A stretch of DNA of 64,000 nt, from assembly GCF_900141995.1 (NCBI RefSeq), contig NZ_FQZA01000001.1, positions 410,392 through 474,391 of the forward strand, given 5' to 3'. The position numbers and the translations under genes were made by a program. The stretch's first letter is position 1, and each line of letters opens with the position of its first letter. Below, piece by piece: positions 26,369 to 35,039 of this stretch. The DNA comes from Palleronia salina. Its GTDB lineage: Bacteria; Pseudomonadota; Alphaproteobacteria; Rhodobacterales; Rhodobacteraceae. The notes beneath the pieces are model-generated. The model was not told where the DNA came from. It saw nothing but the letters and a program-made list of their open reading frames with translations, and searched no databases.

Positions 26369-27740
26369 CGAGGCTGCTTTCCGCCACCGCGCTCGCCCTG
26401 CCCGCCCTGCTCGCCGCCTGCGCGGACACCGCGCTGGTCGGCGCCGGCTCGGACCCGCGGCCGGGCTTTGCGCTTCTGAGTTCGAAATCGCGCGAGGCGA
26501 CGGGCGCCAGCCCCACCTGGACGCAGAACAGCGCCGAGCTGGCCGCGAACGAGGCACGGGCCAAGGCGCTGGTCGCGGGCAAGACCATCGGGCCCGATAC
26601 CGCCGTGCAGGTCGCGCTGATGAACAACCGCGGCTTGCAGGCGGCCTTCGCCGATCTCGGCTTCGCCGCCGCCGATGTCTGGGAAACCGGGCTTGGCCCC
26701 AACCCGGCGCTCGGCCTCGGGATCAGCGGGATCGGCGAGGTCGGCATCGCCGACACCTTCGAGGCCGTCAACGTCGGCTCGCTCCTGGATCTCGCCACGC
26801 GCAAGCAACGCGGCGCGCTGGCGATGATCGATTTCCAGATCGCCAAGCTCGAGGTCCTGGCGGCGACGCTTGCGCTCGCGTGGGAGACGCGGCTGGCCTG
26901 GATCGACGCGGTCGCGGCCTTCGAGGCCGCCGCCCTCGTCGGGCGCGCGCAGGGCACGGCCGACGCCGCGTCGGAACTGGCGGCCGAGCTGGGCCGCACC
27001 GGCGCCCTGAGCGTATCGGACCAGGCGCGCGAATACGCCTTCACCGCCGCGCTGGGCGCGGAACGCGCCGGGGCGCGGCTCGAGGCGCGGCTGGCCAAGG
27101 AAAAGCTGGCGCGGCTCATGGGGCTCAGCGGTCCCGAAGTCACCTTCTACGTGCCCGACCGGCTGCCCGCCCCGCCCGGCCGCCGTCCGGGCCGCGCCAA
27201 CGTGGAACGCATGGCGCTGGAGCACCGCGTGGACATCGCGGCCGGTCGCCTCGCGCTGGACCGCGTGGCCCGGGAATACCGGCTCGACGGACAGACGCGC
27301 ATGATCTCGGACATCGCGCTGGCCGCGAGACCGAGACCACCCCGGTGCTCGAGATCGGGTTCGAGATCCCGCTTTATGACACCGCCGCGTTGAAGGGCCG
27401 GCGGGGACAGATGGCCTATCTTCACGCCGCCAACGCGCTGGCGCAGACGGCGATCCACGCGCGGGCCGAGGCGCGCGCGGCCCATGCCGCCGTGGAAGGC
27501 CGCTACGACATCGCGCGGCACTGGCGCGACCAGGTGCTGCCGCTGCGCCGCACCATCGATGAGGAGGCGCTCAAAAGCTACAACGGCATGCTCACCTCGA
27601 CCTTCGAGCTCATCGCGGACGCGCGCGAAGCCCTCGAGGCCGAGCTGGGCGCGGCCGAAGCCAAGGCGGATTACTGGCGCGCCGAGGTTGCCGTTTCGGC
27701 GGCGATCTGGGGCGGCGCCGCGGAAGGAGACACCGAATGA
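26365..27740 (+). pseudogene. TolC-family outer-membrane efflux protein, broken
   Basis: A TolC/OEP-like gene from a lipoprotein-type leader (RLLSATALALPALLAAC) through two OEP repeats (AVQVALMNNRGLQAAFADLG, GFEIPLYDTAALKG, LKSYNGMLTSTFELI). Two lesions are visible. The expected ATG at 26365 reads ATC. Near 27319-27332 the reading frame shifts by one base (from frame ending ALAARP to frame continuing RETETTPVLEIGF), so the C-terminal 135 residues are in another frame. Without these, about 457 residues, normal for the family. It would have carried metal or other compounds across the outer membrane with the MCO genes. Confidence 0.7.
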
Positions 27741-29107
27741 TCAACCGCAGACAGATGCTCACCGCCGGGGCCGGCGCCGTCCTGGCCTCGGCCGCCACCG
27801 CCCAGACCCGGTTCCGCGACCTGCCGGAACTGGCCGTGGTGAACGACGCGGCGACGCAGGTGCCGCCGCGCCCGGGACAGGGCCCCGACTACAACCCCGT
27901 GGTCAGGCTGAACGGCTGGTCGCTGCCCTGGCGGGTGAACGGCAACGTGAAGGAATTCCACCTCGTGGCCGAGCCGGTGGAACGGGTCATGGCCAGCGGC
28001 ATGATCGCGCGGCTGTGGGGCTATAACGGCCAGTCCACCGGCCCGACGATCGAAGCGGTCGAGGGCGAAAGGGTGCGCATCTACGTCACCAACCGCCTGC
28101 CCGAACACACGTCGGTGCACTGGCACGGGCTGATCCTGCCATCGGGCATGGACGGGGTGGGCGGGCTGTCTCACCCCGCCATCCCGCCGGGCAAGACCTT
28201 CGTCTACGAGTTCGACCTGACGAAATCCGGCACCTTCATGTATCACCCCCACGCCGACGAGATGGTGCAGATGGCCATGGGGATGATGGGCCTGTTCATC
28301 GTGCATCCGCGCGACCCGGACTTCATGCCGGTCGACCGTGACTTCGCCTTCCTGCTGGCGGCCTACGACATCGACCCGGGCACCTACATCCCGCGCGTGG
28401 CCGAGATGACGAACTTCAACATGTGGACCTGGAACAGCCGGATCTTTCCGGACATCGACCCGCTGGTGGTGGCCAGGGGCGACCAGGTGCGCGTGCGCTG
28501 CGGCAACCTGACGATGACCAACCACCCGATCCACATGCACGGCTACGATTTCGAGGTCACCTGCACCGATGGCGGCTGGGTGCCGGAAACGGCGCGCTGG
28601 CCCGAGGTCAGCATCGACATTCCCGTGGGCGCCATGCGTGCCTACGAATTCGACGCCGTGCACGAGGGCGACTGGGCGATCCACTGCCACAGGTCGCACC
28701 ACACGATGAACGCCATGGGCCACGACCTGCCGACCTTCATCGGGGCCGACAAGTCGCGGCTGACGCGGATGATCCGCCGCCAGACCCCAGGCTACATGCC
28801 CATGGGCACGGCGGGCAGGGCCGACATGGCCGAGATGTCGATGGAGATCCCCGACAACACGATCCCGATGATGACCGGCTGGGGCCCGCACGGCCCGCTC
28901 GAGATGGGCGGCATGTTCTCGGTCGTGAAGGTGCGCGACGGCATTGCGCCCGGCGACGACACCGATCCCGGCTGGTATCAGAACCCGCCCGGCACCGAAG
29001 CCTGGAAATGGACCGGCGGACTGCCGGACCACGCCCGCCAGAGCTCCCCCGAAACCATCGTCACGCCGCCGGCCCATGGCGGGGACGGCGGACATGGCAA
29101 CGGATGA
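27737..29107 (+). CDS. multicopper oxidase, CopA-like
   Basis: A 456-residue multicopper oxidase with a Tat-like leader (MINRRQMLTAGAGAVLAS). Ligand motifs are HWHGLILPSGMDG (near residue 131), YHPHADE (near 170), HPIHMHGYDF (near 259) and HCHRSHHTMNAMGH (near 316), the last being a less usual form of the type 1/3 motif. A Met/Gly-rich C-terminal section (MAEMSMEIPDNTIPMMTGW) adds likely Cu(I) ligands. ATGA overlap with the TolC-like gene couples them. Distinct from the left-arm oxidase in length and motif spacing. Confidence 0.92.
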   Translation: MINRRQMLTAGAGAVLASAATAQTRFRDLPELAVVNDAATQVPPRPGQGPDYNPVVRLNGWSLPWRVNGNVKEFHLVAEPVERVMASGMIARLWGYNGQSTGPTIEAVEGERVRIYVTNRLPEHTSVHWHGLILPSGMDGVGGLSHPAIPPGKTFVYEFDLTKSGTFMYHPHADEMVQMAMGMMGLFIVHPRDPDFMPVDRDFAFLLAAYDIDPGTYIPRVAEMTNFNMWTWNSRIFPDIDPLVVARGDQVRVRCGNLTMTNHPIHMHGYDFEVTCTDGGWVPETARWPEVSIDIPVGAMRAYEFDAVHEGDWAIHCHRSHHTMNAMGHDLPTFIGADKSRLTRMIRRQTPGYMPMGTAGRADMAEMSMEIPDNTIPMMTGWGPHGPLEMGGMFSVVKVRDGIAPGDDTDPGWYQNPPGTEAWKWTGGLPDHARQSSPETIVTPPAHGGDGGHGNG

Positions 29108-29180
29108 GAAGATCCTCTTTGACACGAAGGACACCTGAATAAACGGACCTTTCCTTGCCCTGGCGCTGGTCGCCTCGGCA

Positions 29181-29618
29181 TTGCCCACCGGCCTGATGGC
29201 CGCGGGCACCCATGCCGGCGGACATGGCCACGCGGCCATGGCCATCGGCAGCCCCGCCGAGAGCGAGCCCACGCGCACCATCGAGATCCGAATGGCCGAG
29301 ACCGAGGACGGCCGGATGATTTTCGAGCCCGCAGTGCTGGACGTCTCGGAAGGCGAAACCGTGCGGCTGGCGATCACGAATACCGGCGCGCTTCCCCACG
29401 AATTCGTCATGGATACCCTGCCCAACGTCGAAGAGCACAAGGCCCTGATGGAGCGCTTCCCCGAGATGGAGCACGACGACCCCAACGCCGTGCATCTCGA
29501 ACCGGGTGAAAGCGGCGAGATCCTGTGGACCTTCGCCGAGGCGGGCACCTTCCAGTTCGCCTGCCTCATCCCGGGCCACTACGAGGCCGGCATGCACGGC
29601 CCCCTCATCGTCAACTGA
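29181..29618 (+). CDS. cupredoxin (plastocyanin-like copper protein), damaged leader
   Basis: A cupredoxin domain with type 1 ligands: PHEF (first His), then FACLIPGHYEAGMHGP supplying Cys, His and Met. The mature protein has a His/Met-rich start (GTHAGGHGHAAMA). The only in-frame start (TTG 29181) leaves no proper signal peptide. Upstream, CTGAATAAACGGACC followed by an extra T reads as the normal MNKRTFLALALVAS leader once one T in the TTT at 29150-29152 is dropped and CTG (29135) is taken for ATG. AAGGA precedes it. So the export signal is probably broken by an indel or by sequencing error. Confidence 0.7.
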   Translation: MPTGLMAAGTHAGGHGHAAMAIGSPAESEPTRTIEIRMAETEDGRMIFEPAVLDVSEGETVRLAITNTGALPHEFVMDTLPNVEEHKALMERFPEMEHDDPNAVHLEPGESGEILWTFAEAGTFQFACLIPGHYEAGMHGPLIVN

Positions 29619-29634
29619 ACCAAGGACATCTCGC

Positions 29635-29913
29635 ATGAAACACTTCGTCTTCGCCGCCGCGCTGGCCCTGGCCGCCGCCCCCGCCCTCGCCGACGGGCAT
29701 TTCGCCGACGGCACGATCACCAAGATCGACCCGCAGTGGAACAAGCTGACCATCGACCACGGCCCGCTGGCCAATCTCGACATGCCCGCCATGAGGATGG
29801 TCTTCGAGGTCTCGGAGAGCGTCGCCATCGACGACCTTGCGGAAGGTGACCGGATTTCCTTCGCGGCAGACCGGGTGAACGGCAAGCTCACCGTGGTCGA
29901 GATGGCCAGGTAA
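29635..29913 (+). CDS. CusF-like periplasmic copper-binding protein
   Basis: A 92-residue exported protein: signal peptide MKHFVFAAALALAAAP with cleavage after ALA (near residue 19), then a small beta-barrel like CusF (TITKIDPQWNKLTIDHGPL, NLDMPAMRMVFEVSE). The Cu(I) ligands His in DHGP and two Met in MPAMRM match the CusF HxxMxM-type site; a Trp (QWNK) may give the cation-pi contact. CusF hands Cu(I) to an efflux pump. AAGGA precedes the ATG at 29635. Last gene of the right operon. Confidence 0.85.
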   Translation: MKHFVFAAALALAAAPALADGHFADGTITKIDPQWNKLTIDHGPLANLDMPAMRMVFEVSESVAIDDLAEGDRISFAADRVNGKLTVVEMAR

Positions 29914-29920
29914 CCCGCCC

Positions 29921-29950
29921 GACCGGCCCGGCCCCAACGCCGGGCCGGTC
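29921..29950. terminator. bidirectional hairpin between cusF-like gene and nuoN
   Basis: GACCGGCCCGG (29921-29931) and CCGGGCCGGTC (29940-29950) form a perfect 11-bp stem with an eight-base loop, between two convergent stops. There is no T-run, so it may act as a roadblock or as a transcript-end stabiliser more than a classical terminator. Confidence 0.6.
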
Positions 29951-29962
29951 GCGCGCGCTGGC

Positions 29963-31354
29963 TCAGGGCAGCAGCCCCTGCCCCAGCGATGCCCAGAACG
30001 GCGCCCACAGGACCGTCGCGCCGACCAGGATCGCGACCGAGATCCACAGCACCGCCCGCGCCAAGCCGCCCAGCGTCTCGACCGGGCCCTCGGGCGCCGC
30101 GAAGACCGCGGGCGCGATGACCCGCAGGTAATAGAACAGCGACACGACCGTGTTGGCGACCGCGACGACCGCCAGCCAGCCGAACCCGGTGCCGAGCGTT
30201 GCGGAAAACAGCGCGAACTTGCCCAGGAACCCGGCCAGCGGCGGGATGCCCACCAGCGAAAGGAAGGCCAGCGTCAGCGCCACCACGGCACCGGGACGCG
30301 CCCGCAACAGCCCGCGGTAATCGGCGATCCGCGTGCGCCCGCGCAGCTCGGCCACCACGGCGAAGGCCACGACGTTGGCCAGGCCATAGACCGTCATGAA
30401 GCCCAGCAGCGCGGGAAGCGCCATGGGCGCCACGCCGACCACCGCGACGGCCATCAGCGCATAGCCGGTCTGGCTGACCGAGGACCAGCCGATCAGCCGG
30501 CGCAGGTCGTCCTGCCAGATCGCGGTGAGATTGCCCACCGTCATGGTCGCCGCCGCGACCAGCGCAATCAGCAGCGGCAGCGCCGCAAGCCCCGGCGCCA
30601 GGTGCACCAGCCGGAAAAGCGCGACCGCCCCGGCCAGTTTCGGGACCACCGTCAGGAACGCCGCCGCCGGGACCGGCGCGCCCTCGGCCACGTCGGGGAC
30701 CCAGGTGTGCACCGGCACGGCGCCGAGCTTGAAGAACAGCCCCGTCAGCACCAGCGTCAGACCGATCAGCGCCAGCGGATCCTCGAAGATCTGTCCCGAC
30801 AGCGTCGCGTAATCGGTGCTCCCGGCGATCCCCATGACGAAGACGACGCCGATGACCAGGAACGCGTTCGCCAGCGCGCCCACGAGGAAGTATTTCATCC
30901 CCGCTTCCAGCGAGATCTCCCAGTCGCGGTGGTAGGCGGCCAGCACGTATCCCGTGACCGACGACAGCAGCACGCCCATGACCAGCTGCATCAGGTCGGC
31001 CGCGCCCGCCATGGCCAGCGCGCCCAGGGTCGAGAACAGCAGCATGGCGTAGAATTCCCCGTGCCGCCGGTCGGTGGCCAGCCAGCGCGGCGCCAGCCCC
31101 GCGCACAGGATCGCAAGACCCGGGATCGCCAGCCGCGCCCATGTCGTCCCCGGGTCCAGGGCATAGGTGCCCGAGAAGGTCAGCCGCTCGGCCCCCGCCT
31201 GCCCCAGCGCAAGCGCCATGGACAGGCCAAGGCCCAGCACGGCCAGCCCGGCGCACCAGCCATGGCGCCGCTGCGGCAGCACCATCGCCAGCAGCAACAC
31301 GGCCACCGCCGTCAGCAGGACCGTCAGTTCCGGGGCGAGATCGCCGATGGGCAT
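29963..31354 (-). CDS. NuoN-like antiporter subunit of a complex I-related membrane module
   Basis: A 463-residue polytopic protein of the Mrp/NuoN family. Conserved pumping lysines are present: K209 (LFFKLGAVPVHTW), K239 (VVPKLAG) and K379 (AGFLGKF). The family TM5 glutamate (as in GLELQSL of normal NuoN) is replaced by Leu129 in MGVLLSSVTGYVLAA (aligned by eye). The ATG at 31354 follows the nuoM stop by one base. Last gene of the eight-gene run. Confidence 0.88.
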   Translation of the reverse strand: MPIGDLAPELTVLLTAVAVLLLAMVLPQRRHGWCAGLAVLGLGLSMALALGQAGAERLTFSGTYALDPGTTWARLAIPGLAILCAGLAPRWLATDRRHGEFYAMLLFSTLGALAMAGAADLMQLVMGVLLSSVTGYVLAAYHRDWEISLEAGMKYFLVGALANAFLVIGVVFVMGIAGSTDYATLSGQIFEDPLALIGLTLVLTGLFFKLGAVPVHTWVPDVAEGAPVPAAAFLTVVPKLAGAVALFRLVHLAPGLAALPLLIALVAAATMTVGNLTAIWQDDLRRLIGWSSVSQTGYALMAVAVVGVAPMALPALLGFMTVYGLANVVAFAVVAELRGRTRIADYRGLLRARPGAVVALTLAFLSLVGIPPLAGFLGKFALFSATLGTGFGWLAVVAVANTVVSLFYYLRVIAPAVFAAPEGPVETLGGLARAVLWISVAILVGATVLWAPFWASLGQGLLP

Positions 31355-31355
31355 G

Positions 31356-32828
31356 TCAGCCCCCCGGGCCAAGCGCGGGGATCAGCGCCGCCGCGTCGAT
31401 CAGCTCAAGAAGCCAGGCGGGCCAGATGCCGATCAGCACCACCAGCGCCAGAAGCCCCGCCAGAAGCGCCGTCTCGGTCCCGGTCAGGTCGGTGAAGCCC
31501 GCCCGCTCCTTCGGCATGTCGCCGAAGAACATCTGCCGGATCATCCGCAGAAAGAGCGCGGCGGTGATCAGGATGCCCAGAAGGCCGATCGCCCCAAGCC
31601 ACGGATAGACGGCGAATGTGCCGAGGAAGATATGCAGCTCGGCCACGAACCCGGCCAGGCCTGGCAGCCCCAGCGACGCGAAGGCCGCCAGCGTCGCGGC
31701 CCCCGTCAGGCGCGGCGCGGGCCCCGCCAGCCCGCCGAAATTGGGCAGGTGATAGTCGCCCGCCCGCTGCCAGACCGCACCCGCGACCAGGAACAGCGCG
31801 CCGGTGATCAGGCCATGGGCGATCATCTCGACCACCGCGCCGGTCAGCGCCATCTGCCGCGCGGCCTCGGACCCCAGCGCCGATCCCGCCACCGCGATGC
31901 CCAGCACGGTATAGCCCATGTGGTTGACCGAGGTGTAGGCGATGCGCCGCTTCAGGTTGTCCTGCGCGAAGGCGACGATGCTGCCCCACAGGATCGAGAT
32001 GACGCCCACCACGGCCAGCGGCAGCGCCCATCGCGCGAAGGTCTCGGGCATCATCTGCATCGGGATCCGGATCAGCCCGTAGGTCCCCATCTTCAGAAGC
32101 ACCCCCGCCAGAATCGCCGAGGCCGGCCCCGGCGCGTTCACGTGGGCGGGCGGCAGCCAGGTATGGACCGGAAAGACCGGCGTCTTGATCCCGAACCCGA
32201 CGACAAAGGCCAGGAAGATCAGGCCCGGGACCATGCCCGCGGCGGCCAGCGGCGGGCTGTCGATGATGGCGCGCATGTCGAAGGTCATCTCCGGCATGTT
32301 CAGCGCCAGCACGATGATTCCGATCAGGATCAGAAGCGACCCGGCCAGCGTGTAGACGAAGAATTTCAGCGCCGCGTGCTGCGCCTCGCCGTGGCCCCAG
32401 CGCCCGATCAGGAAATACATCCCCACGAGGCTCAGGTCGAAGAACACGTAGAAGATGATCAGGTCCAGCGTCACGAACAGCCCGATCGAGACCCCGGCGA
32501 GGAACGCCATCCACGCGTAGTAGCTGCGCGGGTGATGCAGCTCCATCGGCCAGGCCGAGGCCGCCACGAAGATCAGCGCGCTCATCAGCGCCAGCGCCAG
32601 CGACATGCCGTCCACGCCCACGCGCCAGGCAATGCCCAGCGTCGGGATCCACGGCACCTCGGACACGGCTCGGAACCCCTCGCCCCCGCCGGCCCAGACG
32701 GCGATCAGCGCCAGCAGCGACAGCGCGGGCGCGCCCGTGGCCGTCCAGCGGGCGGCGCCCGCGCCGACGGGCGCCAGCGCCAGCACGGCGGCGGCAAGAA
32801 GCGGGATGAGAACGGCAAGTGTCAGCAC
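31356..32828 (-). CDS. NuoM-like antiporter subunit
   Basis: A 490-residue inner-membrane protein with the proton-channel family signature. K215 lies in GIKTPVFPVHTWLPPAHV and K246 in LLKMGTYG. The TM5 glutamate of NuoM (usually VFFE) is Asp131 here (VFFDLSLVGMYFLIG), a conservative change. GLAGFVAEL carries the TM12 Glu. GTG start at 32828; it begins just after nuoL ends. Length is normal for NuoM. Confidence 0.9.
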   Translation of the reverse strand: MLTLAVLIPLLAAAVLALAPVGAGAARWTATGAPALSLLALIAVWAGGGEGFRAVSEVPWIPTLGIAWRVGVDGMSLALALMSALIFVAASAWPMELHHPRSYYAWMAFLAGVSIGLFVTLDLIIFYVFFDLSLVGMYFLIGRWGHGEAQHAALKFFVYTLAGSLLILIGIIVLALNMPEMTFDMRAIIDSPPLAAAGMVPGLIFLAFVVGFGIKTPVFPVHTWLPPAHVNAPGPASAILAGVLLKMGTYGLIRIPMQMMPETFARWALPLAVVGVISILWGSIVAFAQDNLKRRIAYTSVNHMGYTVLGIAVAGSALGSEAARQMALTGAVVEMIAHGLITGALFLVAGAVWQRAGDYHLPNFGGLAGPAPRLTGAATLAAFASLGLPGLAGFVAELHIFLGTFAVYPWLGAIGLLGILITAALFLRMIRQMFFGDMPKERAGFTDLTGTETALLAGLLALVVLIGIWPAWLLELIDAAALIPALGPGG

Positions 32829-32832
32829 GGGA

Positions 32833-34737
32833 TCAGCCTCCGAAGTTCATGAGGCCCACGGCCAGCGCGATGCCGACCGTAAGGATGGTGTAATAATGGT
32901 GGGCAAGGCCCGTTTGCAGGCCGCGCAGGTCGGCCCCGGCCATGCCGGTCAGCCGCCCGCTGGCGGTGGGGATAAGGTCGCTCAGCCGCTCGCCGATCCC
33001 GGCGCCCAGAGACGCCAGCGCCTCGGTGGACCGGACCGCCAGGGCGACCGCGCCCCGTCCGACCCGGCGCGCGGCCACGGGCGCCAGCCCGTCGATGGCG
33101 TCGTCATCGGCGCGCGACAGCCGGCCCGCGGCGGCGAAGCCGATCCCGGCCACGCCGCGCGGGATCAGGTCGACGATCGCGTCGTCGACCCGCGCAAAGG
33201 TGTTGGCCAGCGCGTGGAACGGCTCGATGACGCCGCGCTGGTAAAGCTCCGGCAGACCCAGCCAGTCTCGCGACTGGGCTTCGAGGCCCGTGCGCGCCAG
33301 CCGCAGCCCGGCCAGCACGCCAATGGCCACGGCGGTCAGCGACGCGACCTGCCCCAGAATCGAGCCTTCGGGCAGCGCGATGCCGAACCAGCTTGCGACC
33401 GGGTCGTGCACCGCCGGAAGCCACAGCGCCGACAGCGCCAGCGTGGCGAGTGCCAGCGCGGACAGCGCGCCGATCTCTCCCCGCGGCACCGCGGGCGCGT
33501 CGTCGTCACCGGGGCCGAACGCCGCCACCCAGAACCGGGTCGCGTAGGCCGCGCCCAGCCCGCCCGCGATCACCATCGCCGCCGTCCAGAAGGGACCGGC
33601 ATGCTCGACGGCCTTGACCATCTCCTCCTTGCTCCACCCGCCCGCCAGCGACGGCACGGCGGCCAGCGACAGCGCCGCCACGCCCGCCAGCGCGGCCGCC
33701 ACCGGTACCCGGCGGCCAAGGCGCATGTCCTTCAGATCGAAGCTGCCCGTGACCCCCTGCGCCAGCCCCGCGGCGCAGAACAGCGCGGCCTTGGTCGTGG
33801 CGTGGACGATCAGGTGCAGGACGGCGACCACCGGATAGCCCGCGCCGACGGTGGCGATCATCAGCCCCATCTGCGCCGAGGTCGATCCGGCCAGCAGCTT
33901 CTTCGCGTGGCCCTGCCGCAGCGCGACCGCGCCGCCGAGGATCGCGGTGCCAAGCCCCACGACCATGGCGGTGGCGGCGAAGCCCGGCGCGCCCGACAGC
34001 TGCGGATGCAGTCGGGCCAGGATATAGACCCCCGCCGCCACCATGGTGGCCGAGTGCAGCAGCGCCGAAACGGGCGTCGGCCCGTCCATGGCGCGGAACA
34101 GCCACGGCGCGAAGGGCACCTGCCCCGCCTTCGACGCCGCCGCCAGAAGCAACCCGAACGCGGCGAGCGCCTGCGCCCACCCGTCCAGCGCGCCAAGCGC
34201 GTCGTAGCCGACACGCCCGGCCCCCGCGAAGGTCGCCATCACGGCCAGGAACAGGCCCAAGTCGCCCGCGCGGGTCATCACGAAGGCAAAATTCGCCGAG
34301 AGTCCCGGCGCCTGCTGCCGCCACTTGTGTCCGATCAGCGCCCAGGAACAGGCGCCGACGATCTCCCACCCGATCAGCAGCGTGACCAGGTCGGCGGCGA
34401 TGACGATCAGCTCCATCCCGCCGGTGAAGACCAGCATCAGGCCCAGGAGACGCGGCAGCCCGGCCGCGTCCTCGTGCGACGCGGCGAACAGGATGATCGG
34501 CCCCAGGACCGCCGGGACGAGGATCGCGACCGCCTGCGCCAGCGGGGGCAGCGCGGCCTGCAACGCGATCGCATCCGACCACGCGAACGCGCCCGTTCTG
34601 CCGCCCACCGCGACCGCCAGCGCCAGCGTCACCGCCGCCGCGCCAAGCGCCAGGGTCGCGACCCGTCCGCGCGGGCCACCCAGGGCCCAGATCGCCTGCC
34701 CGGCCAGCGCCGGAAGATATGCCAGCGACCAGATCAC
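32833..34737 (-). CDS. NuoL-like antiporter subunit
   Basis: A 634-residue protein with the canonical NuoL channel residues: E125 in IGWEIVGACSW, K203 in ASKAGQVPFAPWL and K370 in WSKEEMVKA. The PTPVSALLHSATMVAAGVY segment is intact. The C-terminal part ends with a final hydrophobic helix after a long amphipathic stretch, as in the lateral helix of NuoL. GTG at 34737 shares four bases with the nuoK stop. The frame stays open for another 102 codons upstream but overlaps nuoK and is Arg/His-rich, so it is excluded. Confidence 0.92.
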   Translation of the reverse strand: MIWSLAYLPALAGQAIWALGGPRGRVATLALGAAAVTLALAVAVGGRTGAFAWSDAIALQAALPPLAQAVAILVPAVLGPIILFAASHEDAAGLPRLLGLMLVFTGGMELIVIAADLVTLLIGWEIVGACSWALIGHKWRQQAPGLSANFAFVMTRAGDLGLFLAVMATFAGAGRVGYDALGALDGWAQALAAFGLLLAAASKAGQVPFAPWLFRAMDGPTPVSALLHSATMVAAGVYILARLHPQLSGAPGFAATAMVVGLGTAILGGAVALRQGHAKKLLAGSTSAQMGLMIATVGAGYPVVAVLHLIVHATTKAALFCAAGLAQGVTGSFDLKDMRLGRRVPVAAALAGVAALSLAAVPSLAGGWSKEEMVKAVEHAGPFWTAAMVIAGGLGAAYATRFWVAAFGPGDDDAPAVPRGEIGALSALALATLALSALWLPAVHDPVASWFGIALPEGSILGQVASLTAVAIGVLAGLRLARTGLEAQSRDWLGLPELYQRGVIEPFHALANTFARVDDAIVDLIPRGVAGIGFAAAGRLSRADDDAIDGLAPVAARRVGRGAVALAVRSTEALASLGAGIGERLSDLIPTASGRLTGMAGADLRGLQTGLAHHYYTILTVGIALAVGLMNFGG

Positions 34738-35039
34738 CCTTTCAGCGTCCCGATGCTTTCGGTCATGTCGGCCTGCCGCTTGCGGTAGATGGCCACTACC
34801 AGCGCGAAACCGATGGCCATCTCGACCGCCATCACGGCCATGACGATGATTGCCAGAAGCTGCCCCTCGGGCATGCCGCCCAGCGACAGCGACCAGAAGC
34901 CGATGACGGCCAGCAGCGCGCCGTTCAGCATCAGCTCCAGCCCCATCATCAGCATGACGAAGCTTTGCTGGCTCAGCGCGCCGTAAAGCCCGATGCCGAT
35001 CAGCGCCGCGGCGCCCAGAAGAACGATGGTCAGGGTCAT
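34734..35039 (-). CDS. NuoK-like subunit
   Basis: A 101-residue protein, exactly NuoK length, with three helices. Both membrane glutamates needed for coupling in NuoK are present: E35 (MMGLELMLNG) and E73 (MAVEMAIGFAL). The ATG at 35039 overlaps the nuoJ stop by four bases and its own stop overlaps the nuoL GTG. Confidence 0.94.
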   Translation of the reverse strand: MTLTIVLLGAAALIGIGLYGALSQQSFVMLMMGLELMLNGALLAVIGFWSLSLGGMPEGQLLAIIVMAVMAVEMAIGFALVVAIYRKRQADMTESIGTLKG

